Shown: one piece after another, positions 58,676-64,000 of the stretch | Position numbering within the stretch: the stretch's first letter is position 1 | Layout: each line of letters opens with the position of its first letter | Source of the DNA: an uncultured Clostridia bacterium | GTDB lineage: Bacteria; Bacillota; Clostridia; Oscillospirales; Acutalibacteraceae | Reading direction: 5' to 3' | DNA length: 64,000 nt | NCBI GenBank assembly: GCA_947598155.1 | Contig: CANQFC010000007.1 | Location: 1-64,000, forward strand | Position numbers and translations under genes: made by a program | The notes under the pieces: model-generated | What the model saw: the letters and a program-made list of their open reading frames with translations, nothing else | What the model was told of the DNA's origin: nothing | The model's database searches: none

Positions 58676-60514
58676 ATGGAAAAAATGAAATCAACACTGA
58701 AAAATAAAGACGGAGCGGCGCTTCCGATAGTTCTTGTAGCTATGCTGATCCTTACAATGTTCGGTACGGTTCTTTATATGCTTGCATGGAACTCTTATAT
58801 GACGGTTAGGCATATGAGCGCTCAAAAGAAGGCGTATTTCTTTTCCCGCGCGGGCGTTGAATTTGCGGCTTACGCGTACCAGATGGCAGACGGACAAGCG
58901 GCAGATTCAAGTTCCGAGGCAAGTCAGATTATCACATTTTCCAATACGGAGAACGCCATTGTAAAAACCAATAAATTATATGTAATTCCCGACAGCAATG
59001 CAGGAACAGGCAAATGGGAGGGGCTTTCTTTCTCGCCCACGCCCACATCTACCGCAATAGGAGAAATTGAGGTTGAAATCGGCAACGGTATAGATTATGT
59101 CGACATTACAGACGCTGAAGGCGTGACGACCAAAACGCCAAATAAGGTAAAATCATTCCGCGCGTGCGGTAAAAGTTATACGGCTACCCCTATTATCGAC
59201 TCAAACGGCATTATGAGTAATGCGGATACAATAGAGTCTGTTGTGCAATATACCAGCGCGTATCTTTCAACAACTGAAACGGCAACGCCTTTAAGCTTTT
59301 ACGACGCAAACGGTGTGCTCGGTACAGACAGCTATACGTCGGCGGACGTTGACGCCGGAACAGTTTCGCCGGCAGATAAAAAAGCCAAATTTCTTAAAGT
59401 CACAAAAACCGTCGACATTAACGGCACAAGTATTACGCCGTCAAGCGACAGCAGGTTTTTCCTTTTCCGGTTTTTTGAGATTTTGCGTAAAAGCATAATT
59501 AAGAGTATTTTTGAAGCTTTTTACGGTTCATCCGTAACGGTGGATATGTATATAAAAACAGCCGACGGTAATTTAATTTTGTCAAAACCGGAAAATTCAT
59601 CTATGATAAAAACGAGGGATAACGCTCACAACTATTACATTTTTGCAACTCCGGAGGATTTGTTCGTTCAGAACAGCGGTATTAACGTTACCCCCACAAA
59701 AGGTTATTACAATTCGGTTGGCCTTTTTGGCGATGAAATCGTTATAGACGGCGACATTATTATGGGCGTCTATTACGTTAAAACAGGCGGGTTCGGCTCA
59801 GGATTAAATTCTGTTGTCCAAACTCTCGGCAACCGTTACAGAGTGGGTACTGTAATGCTGGGCGAGGGGTCTAATAATCTGACTACCCGCACAGACCCGC
59901 TGCCTGTAAGCCAGGGCGGCATCAAGTCCGGCGGTGTAACAGTGCCGGCAAATAAGGTTTATTTCAACGGCAATGTGTACGTTAAAATATTCAATCAGGG
60001 CGGCGCTACGGAAACTTACCGTGTGTTCAGCGCAGGCGATATGGCATATTTTTACGGCGGTTACAGCGAAAACGGCCAGGTTGACGGCGCCGAGGTTACG
60101 GCAAAGGGCATAGACCTTCTGAAATACTTCCTTGACGCAGTTATAGACGGAAAAGGCGGTTTTAATTACGGTTCCGCTCTTGTTGATAAGGCAAAGGCCA
60201 TTAACGAGCTTTATTATACGGGCACTGTAAGCGACGCGGCTTATAATGCAAACAGCAACAGCTACGTTGAAACAGGCTCGGAAACCGATTACACATTCAG
60301 AAGCGGCGACCCGACACCTTACTTTAACGATGACACGGTTCTGATAAGAAAAATAGAATTACAATACGGAAATAAAGGCGAAATAACGGTTGACGGCGGG
60401 TACGGCTCGGTTCTTGACTTAGTTCAGCCGAGCAATATCGGCGCAACAAATATTAAATGGGGAACTCCGGAAGGCGGCTCGGTATTCAACCCCAAAGACG
60501 GTAATACGTATTGA
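58676..60514 (+). CDS. PilX-like minor pilin/pilus assembly protein, large
   Basis: A 612-residue protein with a prepilin-like start: KNKDGAALPIVLVAMLILTM, cleavage expected after Gly, with Pro rather than Glu at the fifth mature position. The rest is a long extracellular region rich in Thr, Ser, Asp, Gly and Tyr. The N-terminal YFFSRAGVEFAAYAY fits PilX_N. It would sit near the pilus tip as a minor pilin. The start at 58676 follows AGGGGAG; an in-frame TTG at 58667 is less likely. Confidence 0.78.
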   Translation: MEKMKSTLKNKDGAALPIVLVAMLILTMFGTVLYMLAWNSYMTVRHMSAQKKAYFFSRAGVEFAAYAYQMADGQAADSSSEASQIITFSNTENAIVKTNKLYVIPDSNAGTGKWEGLSFSPTPTSTAIGEIEVEIGNGIDYVDITDAEGVTTKTPNKVKSFRACGKSYTATPIIDSNGIMSNADTIESVVQYTSAYLSTTETATPLSFYDANGVLGTDSYTSADVDAGTVSPADKKAKFLKVTKTVDINGTSITPSSDSRFFLFRFFEILRKSIIKSIFEAFYGSSVTVDMYIKTADGNLILSKPENSSMIKTRDNAHNYYIFATPEDLFVQNSGINVTPTKGYYNSVGLFGDEIVIDGDIIMGVYYVKTGGFGSGLNSVVQTLGNRYRVGTVMLGEGSNNLTTRTDPLPVSQGGIKSGGVTVPANKVYFNGNVYVKIFNQGGATETYRVFSAGDMAYFYGGYSENGQVDGAEVTAKGIDLLKYFLDAVIDGKGGFNYGSALVDKAKAINELYYTGTVSDAAYNANSNSYVETGSETDYTFRSGDPTPYFNDDTVLIRKIELQYGNKGEITVDGGYGSVLDLVQPSNIGATNIKWGTPEGGSVFNPKDGNTY

Positions 60515-60532
60515 TGGAAAGGAGGAGTTTAT

Positions 60533-63500
60533 ATGTTTAAACGTATAAAAGCGCTCATAGAGAATAAAAAGGGTTTAACACTTGTTGAAACCCTTGTCGC
60601 GTTAACAATTCTCGCGCTTTTGGTTTTCTGCATCGCTCCGCTTTTCCTTGTCAATCTTGATACAATTAGGGTTTCAGGTGATAAAGCGGTTACAGTTCAC
60701 CGAAACGCGGGCTTAATGCAAAAAATTCTCGGTAATTTTGAAACCGGCGACGACACGTCCAATGAAGGATACGATATAGACGTCGCCAGCGCGGACGTTA
60801 CCCTTTCCGGCAATGAAATTTCATATACGGTAAAGGCGCAGGGCGATTTGCTTGTTACAAACCCAAACAATATTTCGGAGGGGTTTGCGACCGTTAAGGC
60901 CGATTCTCCCGACTCAACGTTTCAGGTATTTCCAAAATCACTGACAGACGACTTCAAAGAGGCATACCTTACCGTAGCGGCAATAGGATTTAGTTTTGTT
61001 GACGAGCCGGGCTCTTCGATTTATGAACTTTATTGCAATAAAGGCGGTACGCTGACAAAGCTTACTTACGGTGACGATTATATAATGCAGCGCGTTGTTT
61101 CAAGCGACCCGACGGTACAAAACCGCGTTATGCAAATTATTCTTTACGGCGGAACGGACGTTAATTTCAGCAATTCTCCTTTAACATTTAAATATAAAGG
61201 ATATACAAAGACAATTCAGGTTGACGCTCCGTCAATGATTATGGTCGGCGAAAAGTCGGCGGACGGCTACCGTTATTATGTTACGCGCGGTGAGACTGAA
61301 AAAGACGAAAGCGGTAACGACAGACTTATTGTTCTTGAAAAGTATATGGATGATGTTCCGCTTACCTCTGCAATGAACGACGTTGCGTGGGTTTCGGCAG
61401 AAGACGCAGACAAGTACGCAGTAGGCGCGGACGGCGAAAAGTACGGTTACTATGTAATGTGCGGCGACAACGGGCAAATAAGGCGTTTTTGGCAGAACCC
61501 CACAACGGGCAATTACTATTGGGGCGGCGACCATACCTATTATACCGACATAAATCTTAACCGTGTTGAGGGTAACAGCTATGTAAATGCGGTAGATACG
61601 CTCAGCACATCGGTTTCATATAAATTCCTTGCAAGAAGAGGCGCCCCGACGCACGAGGGTACGGACGGTTATCAGCTTGTTCACGGTACAACCGGTTCGG
61701 CTTCAAAGGACCCGAGGAAAGATAACGCTATGGCGTCCACCGCGAATATGTGGACTGTCACCGCGCTTGACGGCGGCGCGTCCTCGCAAAACGCGTATTT
61801 TTACGCTTCCGACGGTAAAATACTTTACTATTATATGGACGAAGGCCTTAAAAGCGGAGATCATTCAGGCGGTCTTTTGGCTGAACAGGTAGGCGACGGT
61901 TCATTCACCGCGCTGAGAGACAATGTTTTCGGTAAAACCAGTTATAATGGCAGAAAATTCAGAGGTACAGGCTATTATAACGAATGGAATTTTGAGGCTC
62001 TTTCCTGGCTTAGGGCAGACCAAGATTCTTATTATACCATTCAGGGTATTGACCCCTCGTCGGTAAACAGGAACGCTTATCCTATAACCTTAACCTCGGT
62101 CGGCGCGATTGTTCTTCAGGGAAGCAGCAGTATAGGCGATGACCAGCCGTATGCCGGAAGCACTTCTTACGCAAACTACGACGTATCGGACGGCGGAGCT
62201 GTTATTCAGAGCTCAGTTGCAAATTATCCCACATCTACTTATACGCTTTACTGCGGTTATATTCCGTCAGCTTACGACGTTTGGTCAAGAAAAGCGCACG
62301 ACGGCTGTTCATTGGACATCGCCAGTGTAAATACTACCGCTAACCAGCTTGTCGCAAAAGAAACATATAAAGATTTCCACCAGGAATACGACGTTGACTC
62401 TTATCTTCAAAGAAGAAGCAGTAACATTTTGCAAGGCTCCACCGAGAAAAACCCGATTTGGAGAGGCACCTTCGGAATAACGCCGTACTTTACATCAGGC
62501 GATACGATTAATTTAAGAACCGCGGCGACCCGTGTTTACGAGGGTAGAAAAAAAGCCTATGATGCTGCTGCCGTGGGTCAAAGGTATTGGCTTGACTATA
62601 TGTATTACTGGCCTTATACAAACTTAGGATATGCCGTAACGGGCAAATTCTTTGACGCGCACACTGACACCTCGGTACTCAGCGATGATTACAGATTGCC
62701 TATAAACTCCGCGTTCCAAGAAAACACAATTTATTCGACGCGCGGTGAGAATAGCAGTACAAAGCGTCAGCAATACCTTACGGGCGGTAAGGTCATAGAC
62801 ATTACCTGCTCATATTACTCACAGCCGTTTGCGCTTCACATTGCGGCTAACCCGTCAATAGACACTAAGGCATATATGCTTGACAATGAAACGGGTGAAA
62901 AGCATTTCACATATTATTACGCAAACCGTCGTGAAACTGTCACTATTCTAAAAATTGCGAGCGCAAAGATTCCTAACGCGGGTGAAAACGATATTAACGT
63001 TTCCCTTGCGGTTGGTTACGCGCAGGGCGGTTCAATAACATTCCGCGAATCAGGCTCATCTTACCCCGCTTTTGTTAATAACATTATGCCTATCGGTATA
63101 GTTTATCTTCGCGCGGGAACAGCCAACATCGGCAAACAGGCGGCGAACGGTAACTCCACGGGCGAATATCAGGCAATAGACAAAACGGGATATATGCTTA
63201 AGGACGAATCAAACTATTTCCATCAGTTTTATTATCTTAACTCAAAGCTTGACGAGGGATATTCCAATCCTAACGGCCCCGGTTCGGATAAAACAGCCGA
63301 CGAGTACAACTTCTTAGGAATGGGATTAGTGGCGCATATCGGTAATATGTACGGCGCGAAATATTGGCAGAATAACCGTCATATAATTTTCCGTTCCTCA
63401 GACGGCGGCGAGCCCGACACAAACGATCACAATGCGACGCCGAACGGCAACTATAACTATATACGCTGCCATCCGCTTGTTGATACTAAAGTAACCTGCG

Positions 63501-64000
63501 TTGCTTGGGGCACTACTTGGGATAACAACCCCGAGGCTATGTGGGGAACAGATAACGGCACTGTTCTTTCCTGGTGGGTTCAGCTTAACGCCAAAGACTT
63601 TGATTCTAATTCGTCGAAGTACAACGACAAGAGCGTTTCTGCCGAGTTCCAGTCTCACCAGTGGATTGACAATGTTGAGGGTAAAGGCTTTAAGACAAAA
63701 TCATATTCTTGGAAAGGTACGGTAGGCGTTCATCAGTCAGACAGTGAAAGTAATCCTAACCCCGCCACCTTTAACTATTCTTTGTCAGGTAAAACTTTTG
63801 CAAGCCAGTTCCGCACATTCTTTGACAAGTCCACGCAGGAAAACCGGTATTATGAACAAGGTTACGGCTTTATTTCAACGCTTTCCTCAATAAATGATAT
63901 TGCTTATGCAAACGACTATTGGGTTGCGGTAGGCAATCAGTCAACAGGCAAAACAAACCTCAGAGGTTCGGTTATCTGTCCCGCTCTTTACTGCGGAAAC
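60533..64000 (+). CDS. Giant prepilin-like protein, partial (at least 1,156 aa)
   Basis: The frame opens at ATG 60533 after AAAGGAGGAG and stays open to the window edge, 1,156 codons without a stop. The N-terminus is a textbook class III signal: KKGLTLVETLVALTIL with cleavage after Gly and Glu at mature position 5, then a hydrophobic helix. The remainder is extracellular, rich in Tyr, Asn, Gly, Asp and Ser, with strand-like repeats, for example TYYYANRRETVTIL and ANDYWVAVGNQS near the edge. Ordinary pilins have 130-250 residues. It may be a tip adhesin carried on a pilin stem. Confidence 0.85.
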   Translation, partial: MFKRIKALIENKKGLTLVETLVALTILALLVFCIAPLFLVNLDTIRVSGDKAVTVHRNAGLMQKILGNFETGDDTSNEGYDIDVASADVTLSGNEISYTVKAQGDLLVTNPNNISEGFATVKADSPDSTFQVFPKSLTDDFKEAYLTVAAIGFSFVDEPGSSIYELYCNKGGTLTKLTYGDDYIMQRVVSSDPTVQNRVMQIILYGGTDVNFSNSPLTFKYKGYTKTIQVDAPSMIMVGEKSADGYRYYVTRGETEKDESGNDRLIVLEKYMDDVPLTSAMNDVAWVSAEDADKYAVGADGEKYGYYVMCGDNGQIRRFWQNPTTGNYYWGGDHTYYTDINLNRVEGNSYVNAVDTLSTSVSYKFLARRGAPTHEGTDGYQLVHGTTGSASKDPRKDNAMASTANMWTVTALDGGASSQNAYFYASDGKILYYYMDEGLKSGDHSGGLLAEQVGDGSFTALRDNVFGKTSYNGRKFRGTGYYNEWNFEALSWLRADQDSYYTIQGIDPSSVNRNAYPITLTSVGAIVLQGSSSIGDDQPYAGSTSYANYDVSDGGAVIQSSVANYPTSTYTLYCGYIPSAYDVWSRKAHDGCSLDIASVNTTANQLVAKETYKDFHQEYDVDSYLQRRSSNILQGSTEKNPIWRGTFGITPYFTSGDTINLRTAATRVYEGRKKAYDAAAVGQRYWLDYMYYWPYTNLGYAVTGKFFDAHTDTSVLSDDYRLPINSAFQENTIYSTRGENSSTKRQQYLTGGKVIDITCSYYSQPFALHIAANPSIDTKAYMLDNETGEKHFTYYYANRRETVTILKIASAKIPNAGENDINVSLAVGYAQGGSITFRESGSSYPAFVNNIMPIGIVYLRAGTANIGKQAANGNSTGEYQAIDKTGYMLKDESNYFHQFYYLNSKLDEGYSNPNGPGSDKTADEYNFLGMGLVAHIGNMYGAKYWQNNRHIIFRSSDGGEPDTNDHNATPNGNYNYIRCHPLVDTKVTCVAWGTTWDNNPEAMWGTDNGTVLSWWVQLNAKDFDSNSSKYNDKSVSAEFQSHQWIDNVEGKGFKTKSYSWKGTVGVHQSDSESNPNPATFNYSLSGKTFASQFRTFFDKSTQENRYYEQGYGFISTLSSINDIAYANDYWVAVGNQSTGKTNLRGSVICPALYCGN

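Overview
The window looks like a chromosomal segment of an endospore-forming, Gram-positive Clostridia bacterium, probably an Oscillospirales-type gut anaerobe. The evidence is the yabP-yabQ-divIC-yabR sporulation/division cluster, a MurL-MurD pair, a short archaeal-type prolyl-tRNA synthetase, class I fumarase, and many promoters with exact 17-bp spacing. The left 8.7 kb is richer in G+C and uses different codons from the rest, so it is clearly acquired DNA.

Layout. (1) 1-8.7 kb, minus strand: the replication module of a prophage or phage-like element. In transcription order it holds a sigma-like regulator, two small proteins, a DUF2800 nuclease, a DUF2815 protein, a family A DNA polymerase, a DUF4406 protein, a VirE-type primase/helicase, a possible small ORF, a VRR-NUC nuclease, an HNH nuclease, and a SNF2-type helicase that leaves the window and carries a 5-nt indel at its Walker A. 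(2) 9.1-19.1 kb, plus strand: a tightly coupled defence operon. Two unrecognised small proteins share an unusual Asn/Phe beta motif (C-terminus of the first, N-terminus of the second). They precede a RloC/Rad50-like zinc-hook ATPase, an Xre controller, two m5C methyltransferases, a large PD-(D/E)XK plus N6-methylase fusion with an atypical NPPC motif, and Vsr. A five-unit 10-bp repeat lies just before the first gene. This is the best candidate for an undescribed system. (3) 19.2-25.3 kb: a tRNA-Ala(CGC) whose 3' end recurs in a roughly 203-bp tandem array. The fourth unit is split by a decayed 5-kb element (tnpV and serine recombinase remnants) carrying arsR/cadC, cadA and cstA.

(4) 25.4-49.5 kb: core genome. 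It holds aquaporin, proS, acpP, a phosphohexomutase, a YnbB-type lyase, GNAT, a galactokinase-family gene, a VTT membrane protein, a 2-hydroxyacid dehydrogenase, the yabPQ/divIC/S1 cluster, the fumarase alpha subunit, hpf, prfB, an EF-G-like GTPase, murL-murD, a NUDIX gene, maf, and two tandem paralogous membrane-anchored proteins. (5) 49.6 kb to the end: a type IV pilus operon. It encodes a small anchored protein, a LysM protein with secretin-like N-domains but no barrel, PilT, PilC, PilM, PilN, PilO, PilB and a PilX-like protein, then a giant prepilin-like protein of at least 1,156 residues that runs off the window. A candidate pseudoknot RNA lies directly upstream of pilM.

The defence operon would combine ATPase-based sensing with restriction-modification under one controller. 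Vsr would repair the T:G mismatches that the m5C methylases create. The pilus operon supplies motor, platform and alignment proteins; a major pilin and a prepilin peptidase are not in view.
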